NCBI GenBank assembly: GCA_002412495.1 | Contig: DHVE01000049.1 | Coordinates: 1-16,822, forward strand | DNA length: 16,822 nt | Direction: 5' to 3' | From: Betaproteobacteria bacterium UBA5216 | GTDB taxonomy: Bacteria > Pseudomonadota > Gammaproteobacteria > Burkholderiales > SG8-41 | In this document: positions 1 to 8,320 of the stretch, piece by piece | Layout: each line of letters begins with the position of its first letter | How positions within the stretch are numbered: position 1 is the first letter of the stretch | The notes under the pieces: model-generated | What the model saw: only the letters and a program-made list of their open reading frames with translations | What the model was told of the DNA's origin: nothing | The model's database searches: none | Translations under genes and position numbers: made by a program

Positions 1-56
1 AGCGTGAGCAGGGTGGTGGCCACGGGACGGCGGACAAACGGCTCGGAGAAATTCAT
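1..56 (-). CDS. mdtC: MdtC-like RND efflux transporter, N-terminal start only (partial)
   Basis: Only the first 18 codons are visible; the gene runs off the window. The peptide starts MNFSEPFVRRPVATTLL, which has the amphipathic N-terminus and the RPVAT motif that opens the first membrane helix of RND inner-membrane pumps. Its ATG shares one base with the TGA stop of the preceding RND gene (TGATG), and a GGAGG Shine-Dalgarno sequence lies about 10 bases upstream inside that gene. Two RND subunits in tandem after one adaptor is the MdtABC arrangement, in which MdtB and MdtC form a mixed trimer. The identity as the MdtC partner rests on position and this short peptide. Confidence 0.8.
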   Translation of the reverse strand, partial: MNFSEPFVRRPVATTLLT

Positions 57-3000
57 CAGCCGGTTTCCTCCACCGCATCCGCGATTTCTTCGGCGCGCTT
101 GCCACCCTTGGCACGATAGCGCCGTGAAAGACTGTCAAACGCGAGATAAATCACCGGCGTGGTGAAGAGCGTGAGCACCTGACTCACGATCAGCCCGCCT
201 ACCATGGTGATGCCGAGCGGCTGGCGCAGTTCCGCGCCCACCCCGTGCGACAGCATCAGCGGCAACGCGCCCAGCAGCGCGCACAGCGTCGTCATCATGA
301 TCGGCCGAAAGCGCAGCAGGCACGCCTGAAAGATGGCTTCGCGCGGCGCCTTGCCTTCGTTGCGCTCCGCGTCGAGCGCGAAGTCGATCATCATGATCGC
401 GTTCTTTTTCACGATGCCGATCAGCAGAATAATGCCGATGATGCCGATGATGCCCAGATCCATGCGCGCGACCAGCAGTGCGAGCAGCGCGCCCACGCCC
501 GCCGACGGCAGCGTGGACAAAATCGTCACTGGATGAATGTAGCTTTCATACAGCACGCCGAGCACGATATACATGGTGACAATGGCCGCGAGGATCAGCA
601 GCAGCGTGTTGGTAAGCGACGCGCGGAAGGCCAGCGCCGCGCCCTGAAAACTGGTGCGTATGCTCGGCGGCAGTCCAATTTCCTTTTCCACCGCTTCGAT
701 GGCCTTCACCGCGTCGCCCAGCGATACGCCCGGCGCGAGGTTGAAGGAAATCGTCGATGACGGAAAGTTGCCAATGTGATTGATCGACAACGTGGCGGGT
801 TTCTCCAGCAGCCGCGTCACCGTGGACAGCCGCACCTGCGTGCCGCCTGCGCCGGGCACGTATATTTCGGACAATGCCTGCGGGCCAATGCGAAACTCCG
901 GCTTCACTTCGAGCACCACGCGGTACTGGCTGGTCTGCGTGAAGATGGTCGAAATCAAGCGCTGGCCGAACGCGTTGTAGAGCGCGGTGTTGATCGCCGC
1001 CGGCGTCACGCCAAGACGCGCCGCAGTGTCGCGGTCGATTTCAAGATACGCCTGCAAGCCCTGATTCTGCAAATCGCTGATCACGTCGGTAATTTCGCGC
1101 TGCCGCCGCAGGCGATCCACCAGTCGCGGCACCCAGACACCGAGATCATCAATTTTCGCGGTGTCGAGCGTGAACTGAAACTGCGTGCGACTCACGCGAT
1201 CCTCGATGGTCAAATCCTGTACCGGCTGCATGTACAAGGTAATGCCTTCGAGCTTGGACACGCGTTCTTGAATACGCCGGATCACCTCGGAAGCGTGCGG
1301 GCGTTGCGCATGCGGCTTCAGGTTGATCAGCAGGCGGCCGCTGTTCAGCGTGGCGTTCTGCCCGTCCACGCCAATGTACGACGAGAGGCTTTCCACCGCC
1401 GGGTCTTCCATGATTTTTTGCGCCAGCAGTTGTTGCCGTTCCGCCATCGCGGCAAACGAAACAGTTTGCTCCGCGTCGGATACGCCCTGAATCACCCCCG
1501 TATCTTGAATGGGAAAAAATCCTTTAGAAACAAATACATATAACACAACCGCCAACACCAGCGTGCCGATGGCGACAAACAGCGTGGCGGCCTGCCGGTC
1601 GAGCACCCACGTCAGCATGCGGCCATACCCCGCGATGATCGCGTCGAACCACGCGCCGGTTTTTTTGTAAAACGCGCTCTGCTCGGCTTCGGGCGTGTGG
1701 CGCAACAGGCGCGCGCACATCATCGGCGTCAGCGTCAGCGACACCACCGCCGAAATCAGAATCGACACCGCCAGCGTGATCGCGAACTCGCGAAACAAAC
1801 GGCCCACCACATCCCCCATGAACAGCAAGGGAATCAACACCGCGATCAACGAGAACGTCAGCGAAATAATCGTGAAGCCGATCTGCTTCGAGCCTTTGAG
1901 CGCGGCCTCCAGCGGCGATTCGCCCTCTTCGATGTAGCGCGCGATATTTTCGATCATCACGATCGCGTCATCGACCACGAAGCCGGTGGCGATGGTCAGC
2001 GCCATCAACGTGAGATTGTTGATACTGAACCCGGCGAGATACATCACGCCGAAGGTGCCCACCAGCGACAGCGGCACGGCGACACTGGGAATGATCGTTG
2101 CAGCCACATTGCGCAGAAACACAAAAATCACCATCACCACCAGCGCCACCGCCAGCAGCAATTCAAACTGTACGTCCTTGACCGATTCGCGGATGGTCAC
2201 CGTGCGGTCGGTCAGCACCGCGACATCCACCGCAGCCGGCAGCGCGCCCTGCAACTGCGGCAGCAGCGCCTTGATGCGGTTCACCACTTCGATCACGTTG
2301 GCGCCGGGCTGGCGCTGAATGTTCATGATGATCGCCGGCGTGTCGTTCATCCAAGCCGCGAGGCGATTGTTTTCGGCGGCGTCGATGACTTCCGCCACGT
2401 CCGACAGATACACCGGCGCGCCGTTGCGATACGCCACCACCACCTTGCGGTATTCGTCCGCCGACTTCAGTTGATCGTTGGCGTCGATGGTATAGGCGCG
2501 CTCCGGGCCGTCAAAGCTGCCCTTGGCTGCGTTCACATTGGCCGCCGCCACCGCCTGCCGCACGTCTTCGAGACTCAAACCATTGGCCGCCAGCGCCGAG
2601 GGATTCGCCTGCACCCGCACCGCGGGGCGCTGTCCACCAGAGAGCGTGACCAGCCCGACGCCCGTCACCTGCGAGATTTTTTGCGCGACGCGCGTATCGG
2701 CCAGATTCTGCACCTGCGTCATCGGCAGCGTTTTGGACGTGATGCCCAGCGTGAGGATCGGCGCATCGGCCGGATTCACCTTGCTGTACACCGGCGGCGC
2801 GGGTATGTCCGTCGGCAGCAGATTCGAGCCCGCGTTGATCGCCGCCTGCACGCCCTGCTCCGCGGAATCGAGATCCAGTTCCAGCGAAAATTGCAGCGTC
2901 ACCACCGAGGCGCCGCCCGAACTGGTGGACGACATCTGGCGCAACCCCGGCATCTGCCCGAACTGCCGCTCGAGCGGCGCCGTGATCGACGACGCGATCA

Positions 3001-3172
3001 CTTCGGGGCTGGCACCCGGATAAAACGTGGTCACCTGTATCGTCGGGTAATCCACCTGTGGCAGCGCGGAAATCGGCAACAGCCGGTAGGCGATCATGCC
3101 CGACAGCATGATGGCCAGCATCAGCAACGAGGTCGCCACCGGGCGCAGGATGAATATTCGGGACGGGTTCAT
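56..3172 (-). CDS. mdtB: MdtB-like RND multidrug efflux transporter subunit
   Basis: This encodes a 1038-residue inner-membrane proton antiporter of the HAE-RND family, the usual full length (E. coli MdtB is 1040). It opens with RPVAT at residues 11-15 in the first membrane helix, followed by the periplasmic porter entry region (LPQVDYPTIQV near 37-47). The proton-relay aspartate pair is D401-D402 in the fourth membrane helix (ATGFVVDDAIVMIEN). The matching lysine in the tenth helix is near residue 923 (GIVKKNAIMMIDFA). Both are intact, so the pump should be active. The ATG start has an AAGG Shine-Dalgarno about 10 bases upstream, and the gene follows mdtA by 38 bases. With the adaptor upstream and a second RND gene overlapping its stop, this is a standard mdtABC operon. 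Substrates cannot be read from the sequence; in E. coli the complex exports bile salts and some antibiotics. Confidence 0.93.
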   Translation of the reverse strand: MNPSRIFILRPVATSLLMLAIMLSGMIAYRLLPISALPQVDYPTIQVTTFYPGASPEVIASSITAPLERQFGQMPGLRQMSSTSSGGASVVTLQFSLELDLDSAEQGVQAAINAGSNLLPTDIPAPPVYSKVNPADAPILTLGITSKTLPMTQVQNLADTRVAQKISQVTGVGLVTLSGGQRPAVRVQANPSALAANGLSLEDVRQAVAAANVNAAKGSFDGPERAYTIDANDQLKSADEYRKVVVAYRNGAPVYLSDVAEVIDAAENNRLAAWMNDTPAIIMNIQRQPGANVIEVVNRIKALLPQLQGALPAAVDVAVLTDRTVTIRESVKDVQFELLLAVALVVMVIFVFLRNVAATIIPSVAVPLSLVGTFGVMYLAGFSINNLTLMALTIATGFVVDDAIVMIENIARYIEEGESPLEAALKGSKQIGFTIISLTFSLIAVLIPLLFMGDVVGRLFREFAITLAVSILISAVVSLTLTPMMCARLLRHTPEAEQSAFYKKTGAWFDAIIAGYGRMLTWVLDRQAATLFVAIGTLVLAVVLYVFVSKGFFPIQDTGVIQGVSDAEQTVSFAAMAERQQLLAQKIMEDPAVESLSSYIGVDGQNATLNSGRLLINLKPHAQRPHASEVIRRIQERVSKLEGITLYMQPVQDLTIEDRVSRTQFQFTLDTAKIDDLGVWVPRLVDRLRRQREITDVISDLQNQGLQAYLEIDRDTAARLGVTPAAINTALYNAFGQRLISTIFTQTSQYRVVLEVKPEFRIGPQALSEIYVPGAGGTQVRLSTVTRLLEKPATLSINHIGNFPSSTISFNLAPGVSLGDAVKAIEAVEKEIGLPPSIRTSFQGAALAFRASLTNTLLLILAAIVTMYIVLGVLYESYIHPVTILSTLPSAGVGALLALLVARMDLGIIGIIGIILLIGIVKKNAIMMIDFALDAERNEGKAPREAIFQACLLRFRPIMMTTLCALLGALPLMLSHGVGAELRQPLGITMVGGLIVSQVLTLFTTPVIYLAFDSLSRRYRAKGGKRAEEIADAVEETG

Positions 3173-3210
3173 GCCGGCGTTACCTTGCGTTGGGATTCAC
3201 GCATCGGCAT

Positions 3211-4797
3211 CTACTGCGCCGCCGCTTCAGCTTCTTTCTTCTTGCGCCAACTGCCATCGCCCTTCTTGCGGCGCTCGCCCTTGGATGCGTCGGCCGCCGC
3301 ATCCGCCTTCGCCGCGTCGGCGGACGCACCGTCTTTCGGCGCATCGGAGGACGCGGCCGGCGCGGCGCCATCAGCGGGCGGCTTCTTGCGACGCGGACGA
3401 TCCGCTTCCGCCGCGCCGTCGCCCTTGGGTGCGTCCGCCTTCGCGCCATCACCCCTGGCGGCATCCGCCTTGGACGCATCGCCTTTTGGGGTATCGCCCT
3501 TCGCGGGGGCACCCGTCACGCCATCACCGCCCTTGCCTTTACCCTTGCCGCGGCCTTTGCCCTTGCCGTCGCCTTCCAGCGCTCGCCGCTCGGCGACTTC
3601 GACTTTCATGCCGTCGCGCAGCCGGTCCATGCCGTCGATCACCACGCGCTCGCGCGGCTTCACGCCCGATTCGATCTCGATGCGCGTGCCCTCGGTAACA
3701 CCGGTCTTCACCGCACGCAACGACACGGTTTGATCGTCGTTCAGCACATACACAAACAGCCCCTGCGCGCCACGCTGTATCGCCGACGTGGGCACGGTAA
3801 TCGCGTCTTCGCGCGTATCGACGAGCATGCGGATGTTGACGAACTGGTTCGGGAACAACAGGTTTTCGTCGTTGGGAAATTCCGCCTTCAGCTTGATGGT
3901 GCCGGTGGTGGTGTCGATCTGGTTATCCGCGGTGAGCAGGCGTCCCGAAGCGAGGCGCGTTTTCTGTTCGCGGTCATAGGCCTCCACCGGAATTTTTTCG
4001 CCGGACTTCAGGCGCTTCAACACGGTTTGCAGACTGTCCTGCGGAATCGTGAACAGGACCGATATCGGCTTGGTCTGCGTAATCACCACGATACCGGCGG
4101 CGTCGCCCGAGCGCACGATGTTGCCTTGATCCACCTGGCGTAAACCCAGCTGGCCGGGAATCGGCGCGGTGACGCGCGAATACGTCAATTGCAGCCGCGC
4201 GGTATCCACCTGTCCCTGATCGACCTTCACCGTGCCTTCCAGTTGGCGCACCAGCGCTTCCTGGCTGCTCACCTGCTGCTCGGCGATGGAATCCTGCTTG
4301 AGCAGCACGCGATAACGCTCCAGATCGACGCGCGCATTGGCAAGCAAGGCTTGATCGCGCTGCATCTGCCCCTCGGCCTGCAGCAATTGCGCCTGGAACG
4401 GCCGCGCATCGATCTCGGCGAGCAATTCGCCTTCTTTCACCACCTGCCCTTCCTTGAACAACACGCGCATCAGCTGACCATCGACGCGGCTGCGCACCGT
4501 GACCGTGCGCAACGGCGTCACCGTGCCCAAGCCGTTGAGATACACGTTGAGACTGCCGCTACGCGCGGGTGCCACCGCCACCGGCGCCACCGGACGGCCG
4601 CCGCCCTTGCCCTTGCCTTTGGCGCTTTTGCCATCGCCCTTGCCGTCACCTTTGCCATCCCCCTTGGCATCGCCGACGGACGAGCCGGCATCGGCAGACG
4701 ATGCCACCCATTGCTGATAGCCCCAATAGCCCCCGCCACCCAGCGCCGCGAGACTCACCAGCCACGCTGCCCACTTTGTTTGATTTGACATCGCCAT
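3211..4797 (-). CDS. mdtA: MdtA-like periplasmic adaptor with Lys/Gly/Asp/Ala-rich extensions
   Basis: This is the membrane-fusion (adaptor) subunit that links the RND pump to an outer-membrane channel. A single N-terminal membrane anchor is at about residues 9-30, with no clear lipobox cysteine. The core, about 70-407, is strongly MdtA-like: TVTPLRTVTVRSRVDGQL in the lipoyl/barrel part, then an alpha-hairpin, then SGDAAGIVVITQTKPI and DNQIDTTTGTIKLKAEF. At 528 residues it is over 100 longer than E. coli MdtA. The excess is a KGDG-repeat linker at about 43-68 and a 121-residue tail from about 408 rich in K, G, D and A. The start is ATG at 4797; a second in-frame ATG at 4791 is possible, and neither has a good Shine-Dalgarno. 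It is the first gene of the efflux operon. No regulator gene is visible. Confidence 0.92.
   Translation of the reverse strand: MAMSNQTKWAAWLVSLAALGGGGYWGYQQWVASSADAGSSVGDAKGDGKGDGKGDGKSAKGKGKGGGRPVAPVAVAPARSGSLNVYLNGLGTVTPLRTVTVRSRVDGQLMRVLFKEGQVVKEGELLAEIDARPFQAQLLQAEGQMQRDQALLANARVDLERYRVLLKQDSIAEQQVSSQEALVRQLEGTVKVDQGQVDTARLQLTYSRVTAPIPGQLGLRQVDQGNIVRSGDAAGIVVITQTKPISVLFTIPQDSLQTVLKRLKSGEKIPVEAYDREQKTRLASGRLLTADNQIDTTTGTIKLKAEFPNDENLLFPNQFVNIRMLVDTREDAITVPTSAIQRGAQGLFVYVLNDDQTVSLRAVKTGVTEGTRIEIESGVKPRERVVIDGMDRLRDGMKVEVAERRALEGDGKGKGRGKGKGKGGDGVTGAPAKGDTPKGDASKADAARGDGAKADAPKGDGAAEADRPRRKKPPADGAAPAASSDAPKDGASADAAKADAAADASKGERRKKGDGSWRKKKEAEAAAQ
4627..4665 (-). repeat. 12-base tandem repeat coding KGDG units in mdtA
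   Basis: Three consecutive KGDG units, followed by a further lysine, lie at residues 45-57 of the adaptor. The underlying 12-base units differ at synonymous positions (AAG/AAA, GGG/GGT/GGC, GAT/GAC). The repeat is therefore not a fresh slippage product and the peptide pattern seems to have been kept. It lies between the membrane anchor and the folded core. Confidence 0.6.
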
Positions 4798-4932
4798 ATG
4801 ATTTAACTATCGAGGAACCAATTGAAGGTGGGAACGATGAAAGTCATTCACGGACCGGACGTTACAATTTACATGCACGTACAAGCAAGCGAAAATCCGG
4901 CTTACAGCATACAACAAAGCTCACGGCAAAAG

Positions 4933-4950
4933 CATCACGCGGCGTGAATG
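4933..4950 (-). terminator. Weak candidate Rho-independent terminator
   Basis: Read on the minus strand, CATTCACG and CGTGATG can pair as a 7-bp stem with one bulged T and a CCG loop. The stem is followed by CTTTTG, only four Ts. It lies about 56 bases past the stop of the last radical SAM gene, the right place to end the upstream operon. The U-tract is short, so termination may be partial or Rho-dependent. Confidence 0.35.
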
Positions 4951-4960
4951 GGCCGATCAA

Positions 4961-4993
4961 GCGAATGCTGCGAATCCGACAAACCCGGCGAAT
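4961..4993. repeat. Three GCGAAT direct repeats
   Basis: GCGAAT occurs at 4961, 4970 and 4988, with start-to-start spacings of 9 and 18 bases. The last copy is part of a near-palindrome GCGAATCGC. They sit about 165-195 bases upstream of mdtA and just past the stop of the radical SAM gene. This could be a regulator site or chance. Confidence 0.3.
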
Positions 4994-5005
4994 CGCAACA
5001 AAATG

Positions 5006-6127
5006 TTACGGTGCGCTTCGCGCCGTCACCGGCGGCCCGAGGATGCCGTCCCACGGTTGCCAAGTCGATGCCAGTCGGGCATTCGGATGGAAAATAAGTT
5101 CCTGGATCACGCCCCGCATATTGCGCTTGGCGCGCTCCAGTTGCGCGAGATCGGCGCCTTCGAACACCACGTCGATGTCCCTGTAACGCCAGACTTCGAC
5201 GTAATAGTAATAACCCATCACCTGCCGCTGGAAGGTGAAGTCCGCGCGCCGCGCCAGTTCGGCCAGCAACGGCGTCATCGCCACACGGCGGCGATCCGAA
5301 AACCGGGTGACGAAATTCGCCTGCGTGGTTGATGGATCCGTCAACATTAATTGCCGGAAGATCACGTTGTCCACGCCCACGCGCGCGGCAAAATCCAGAT
5401 ATGCCATCACATCCGTGGCATCGTCCACGGCATTCGCCACCAGCACGCACGACAACCGCACACGCGTGCCGCCGCGCCGCGCGCGGGCCACCATCGCGCG
5501 CAACGCGGTTTCATCGGGCGAATCCCGATAGCGCATCAACTTGGCGTTCACGCGATCATCCCAGTGCGCGCGGCTGATATTGAGATGCGCCACGCCGGTG
5601 TCGGCGATCCAGTCGATCAACGGCCGGCCCTCGCGCATGTCGAGCAGACCCGAACCATTGGTGGTCACCGTGCGCTTGCGTGCGCCTTGCCCGTCAGCCG
5701 CCCGCAGCGTGCGCAATATGCGCGGCAGGCGCGCATCCTGGCTGGGCTCGCCGCCCGTCACCGATACGCTGGGATTCAGCGGCCGCAGCGCCTCCAGCAC
5801 CGCCTGCATCGCGGCAAAGTACCGCGTATCGTCGTGTTCGATGGTTTTCTGAACATCAAGCGCGACGCCGCGCGAGGCCGGGCGCAATTCTTCCACGCAA
5901 AACGCGCATCGCGCATTGCACGGCTGCGCGCTGTAAATCGACAGATTCGCATTGGCGTAAATGGTGGCCGCTTGCCCCCACAGATCGATCGTCACTGTTT
6001 TGCGCGCCGTGCTGTTGGCGGCCAGATCAAACGCCGCGCTCTGCCTGTCGCGCCACTCTGGCACAAATCGTGGTACGGCAGGCGCCTCGGAACGCGACGC
6101 AACGAATGGCACATCGGGCGCGTTCAT
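5006..6127 (-). CDS. Radical SAM enzyme, last gene of the MoxR-VWA operon
   Basis: This 373-residue protein has the radical SAM cluster motif C70-x3-C74-x2-C77 (PCNARCAFC), which binds the [4Fe-4S] cluster that cleaves S-adenosylmethionine. The SAM-binding GGEP motif is at 125-128 (VTGGEPSQ), and later barrel strands resemble the MoaA/PqqE-type superfamily (TTNGSG, HLNISRAHWDD). There is no cysteine-rich SPASM or twitch region at the C-terminus, so it probably has no auxiliary cluster. The C-terminal part carries a short FHPNARLASTW stretch where such proteins often bind substrate. The ATG overlaps the stop of the preceding radical SAM gene by 4 bases (ATGA), indicating translational coupling. 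The two proteins are not simple duplicates: length and flanking sequence differ. Substrate is unknown; neighbours suggest it works with the PaaK-like ligase. Confidence 0.85.
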   Translation of the reverse strand: MNAPDVPFVASRSEAPAVPRFVPEWRDRQSAAFDLAANSTARKTVTIDLWGQAATIYANANLSIYSAQPCNARCAFCVEELRPASRGVALDVQKTIEHDDTRYFAAMQAVLEALRPLNPSVSVTGGEPSQDARLPRILRTLRAADGQGARKRTVTTNGSGLLDMREGRPLIDWIADTGVAHLNISRAHWDDRVNAKLMRYRDSPDETALRAMVARARRGGTRVRLSCVLVANAVDDATDVMAYLDFAARVGVDNVIFRQLMLTDPSTTQANFVTRFSDRRRVAMTPLLAELARRADFTFQRQVMGYYYYVEVWRYRDIDVVFEGADLAQLERAKRNMRGVIQELIFHPNARLASTWQPWDGILGPPVTARSAP

Positions 6128-6882
6128 GCGAGTTCACCCATGCCGGCCGAGCGCGCCTTGAGATCGGCGCCGTACACCCGCCCGTCGGGATTCACCATGC
6201 GAAAATTTTCGCCGGCGAGAAACGGCTCGTCCCAATCGTGCTCGCCGCTGGCCAGACCGTAACGCTGCAGGTAAAAAATATTCGCGCGCGGCTGCAAACC
6301 CGCTCGCGTCACGGCTTCGGTCACCGCGCGGTCATCGTCCTCGTAGCCTTTGCGCAGACGCACGTTGTAGATCACGCCGCGCTCGCCGCCCAGTGCGGCA
6401 CACGCCGCCTGAACATCCGCCGCCAATGCCAGCAACCCGGCGTCGTGTTGCATAAGATATTGATTTATTGATAGTTTTATCAGCAACGGCGCACCCAGCC
6501 GCGCAATCCAATGCCGCAATTTCACAGCGCGGCGCGGCAGCGCCACGCCATTGGTGCACAGAATCAAGGTGCCGCAACGCGCGTCGGCGCGTAACCGGTC
6601 GACGAATTCAAAAAAGTGCGGATGCAGCGTGGGTTCGCCGCCTTCAAGCTGCACGTCATAATTACCCGTGGCCGGCAGGCTTGCCGCCAGTTGCGCCCAA
6701 GTGATCCACGTATTCCCCGTTGGCGACGAATACGTGCTGCACCAAGGGCATGCTCGATTGCAGTGATTGGTGAGCGCCACGTAGACGCGATGCGTGCGTC
6801 CGGGAAACGGGTGATCATGCGGTTTGTCGTGCGGCATATCGCGTTGATTTCCGGGTTGATCGTCACGCGGCTTGGCAGGCAT
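6124..6882 (-). CDS. Radical SAM enzyme, short form
   Basis: This is a 252-residue radical SAM protein. The cluster motif is C41-x3-C45-x2-C48 (HCNRACPWC), with GGEP at 81-84 (LEGGEPTLHPHF) and a following LCTNG strand, as in the MoaA/PqqE-like superfamily. It is short: it keeps the SAM barrel and has no cysteine-rich C-terminal extension. The first 30 residues are rich in H, D and P (DMPHDKPHDHPFPG). The chosen ATG lies 13 bases after the stop of the ligase gene; it lacks a clear Shine-Dalgarno, and an in-frame ATG at 6837 is an alternative. A longer open frame reaching 7047 overlaps the ligase by about 150 bases and is rejected. Its stop overlaps the next gene's start. It could be a partner of, or act in sequence with, the second radical SAM enzyme. 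Confidence 0.83.
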   Translation of the reverse strand: MPAKPRDDQPGNQRDMPHDKPHDHPFPGRTHRVYVALTNHCNRACPWCSTYSSPTGNTWITWAQLAASLPATGNYDVQLEGGEPTLHPHFFEFVDRLRADARCGTLILCTNGVALPRRAVKLRHWIARLGAPLLIKLSINQYLMQHDAGLLALAADVQAACAALGGERGVIYNVRLRKGYEDDDRAVTEAVTRAGLQPRANIFYLQRYGLASGEHDWDEPFLAGENFRMVNPDGRVYGADLKARSAGMGELA

Positions 6883-6895
6883 GGGGGAAGTCACG

Positions 6896-8320
6896 TCATT
6901 CCTCGATCCGCTTCGACACATACGGGATGACTTTATCGACCGCGCCGCGCCGGCCCAGTTCCGCGTCTTCCCGCAAGGTAATGGTCTGATTGAGCAACGC
7001 GCGCAATTCCGACGCCAGATCGTCGCGCGGCCATGCCGCGCCCGCAAGCGCGCGATAGGTCAGCGTGCAGGCGCCGTCATCCGCCTGCTCGAAGCTGTGC
7101 TGCACCAGCGGATAACGCCGCAACACGGTCGCGACGTCCTGCGTGCCGATCCGGTCGCCGTTGCCAGATCGAAAACGCACCGGCACCCGTCCTTCCAGTT
7201 CCATCAGACGCGGCATCGGATCACCACAGGGACACGGCGCGAAATCGATGCGCCCCCAATCGCCGGTGCGATATCGCAACAGCGGAATATACGGATTACG
7301 CCCCCCGGTCACGGTGATTTCGCCGCGGCCCCGCGTAGGCAATCCCGCTTCGTCCAGCGTCTCGATGTACACGTCGTGTGGCAGCCAGTGATAGCCCGGC
7401 CCGCGCGGGCACACATAGCCAAGCGGCCCGGTTTCCGTCAGCGAATACCAATCAACGACCGGACAACCGTAGGCCGCTTGCAGTCTGGATTTCAAGGCCG
7501 GCGACATCGCCACCGCCGTGGTCACCAGCGCGTGCGGGGCGCCGCCGATGCCGGCCTCCAGCATGTCGGCAAAACTCAGCGGGTCGCCGGTGAGCAGGCG
7601 CGGCGCGAAGTGGCGGAAATAATCCGCGCGCGCGTTAATGTCCGGCCAATCATCGGCAAACAAATTCAGCTTGGCGAAGCCCGCGCCGCCCCAGCCGAAC
7701 ATCACCGTCGGATAAGTCACCGTGTGGCGCTGCGAGCCCACCAGAAAACACGCGGTATCGCCGGACGAAAATCGGGTATTCACGCCGTAACGCGCCAACG
7801 CAAGATTCAGCAGCGGCAGATAACACGCGACCGCCAGTGCGTCCTGCGGCACCAGCAACGCGTGCCCGGTGGTGCCCGCCGTGCGATACACGATCATGCG
7901 GTCGAGCGGCACGTCATCGGGCACCAGCCGCGCGGCATGACTGGCGATATCTTCGCGCGCGGTGGTGGGCAGTTCCACCCAGTGCGACGCGATATCGATG
8001 CCGTCCGCCACGCGCCCACGATACAACGGCGTGGCGGCGATACGCGATTGTGCCCACGCGAGCACGGCATCGTCCGGCCGCGGCGCGCGCCCGCCGCGCC
8101 CGGCGTCCAGCGCCGCCGCATAGACGGACAAGCGCGCCACATCCTCATGTGTTAAGCGATCACCCGCAGGGTGGTTCCAGCGCGGCGCGCTCTTGTGCGA
8201 ATACAGGGCGGCGATGGTCGCGCGGCTCGCGGCGCTGGCAGCCGGCGACAACGCGTATAACTGCGGCAGCGTGGGCGCCTGGGGCAGGGCAGGCGGCGAC
8301 GTCAGATCGATGCCGTTCAC
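6896..8320 (-). CDS. PaaK/CapK-like adenylate-forming enzyme (AMP-dependent ligase)
   Basis: This 474-residue protein belongs to the ANL (AMP-binding) superfamily, closest in layout to phenylacetate-CoA ligase and CapK-type proteins. Visible motifs are: the phosphate-binding loop YRTAGTTGH at 145-153; the acyl-adenylate motif YSLTETG at 292-298; YRTGD at 350-354, whose aspartate binds the ATP ribose; CPCG at 363-366, typical of PaaK-like members; LEGR at 375-378; and a C-terminal lysine near 463. It should activate a carboxylate as an AMP ester; whether it then loads CoA, a carrier or an amine is not visible. The start is GTG at 8320, which overlaps the upstream stop as GTGA and has AAAGGG 8 bases upstream. 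A longer frame to 8713 would overlap the previous gene and is rejected. It sits next to two radical SAM genes, suggesting a shared modification pathway. Confidence 0.82.
   Translation of the reverse strand: MNGIDLTSPPALPQAPTLPQLYALSPAASAASRATIAALYSHKSAPRWNHPAGDRLTHEDVARLSVYAAALDAGRGGRAPRPDDAVLAWAQSRIAATPLYRGRVADGIDIASHWVELPTTAREDIASHAARLVPDDVPLDRMIVYRTAGTTGHALLVPQDALAVACYLPLLNLALARYGVNTRFSSGDTACFLVGSQRHTVTYPTVMFGWGGAGFAKLNLFADDWPDINARADYFRHFAPRLLTGDPLSFADMLEAGIGGAPHALVTTAVAMSPALKSRLQAAYGCPVVDWYSLTETGPLGYVCPRGPGYHWLPHDVYIETLDEAGLPTRGRGEITVTGGRNPYIPLLRYRTGDWGRIDFAPCPCGDPMPRLMELEGRVPVRFRSGNGDRIGTQDVATVLRRYPLVQHSFEQADDGACTLTYRALAGAAWPRDDLASELRALLNQTITLREDAELGRRGAVDKVIPYVSKRIEE

Larger units (their letters stand above)
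4798..5005. other. Intergenic region between the radical SAM operon and mdtABC
   Basis: This 208-base gap is the largest non-coding stretch in the window and is more AT-rich than the genes. It should hold the end of the upstream transcript and the mdtA promoter, both on the minus strand. I could not find a convincing -35/-10 pair, nor a sequence I recognise as a BaeR box. It contains one weak hairpin and three short GCGAAT direct repeats, listed separately. Two very short open frames occur: a 36-codon plus-strand frame at 4837-4947 preceded by GGTGGG, and a 14-codon minus-strand frame at 4847-4803. Neither is supported as a gene. Confidence 0.6.

Noticed and set aside
1697..3733. 678-codon plus-strand open frame opposite mdtB and mdtA
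   Set aside because: The translation is rich in H, R and Q, typical of antisense GC-rich code, and it lies entirely over two clear RND-system genes.
4803..4847. 14-codon minus-strand frame just before mdtA as a leader peptide
   Set aside because: Weak ribosome site, no run of regulatory codons and no attenuator hairpins visible.
6872..8155. 427-codon plus-strand open frame opposite the ligase
   Set aside because: Antisense shadow with biased composition; the minus strand holds a full set of adenylate-forming enzyme motifs.
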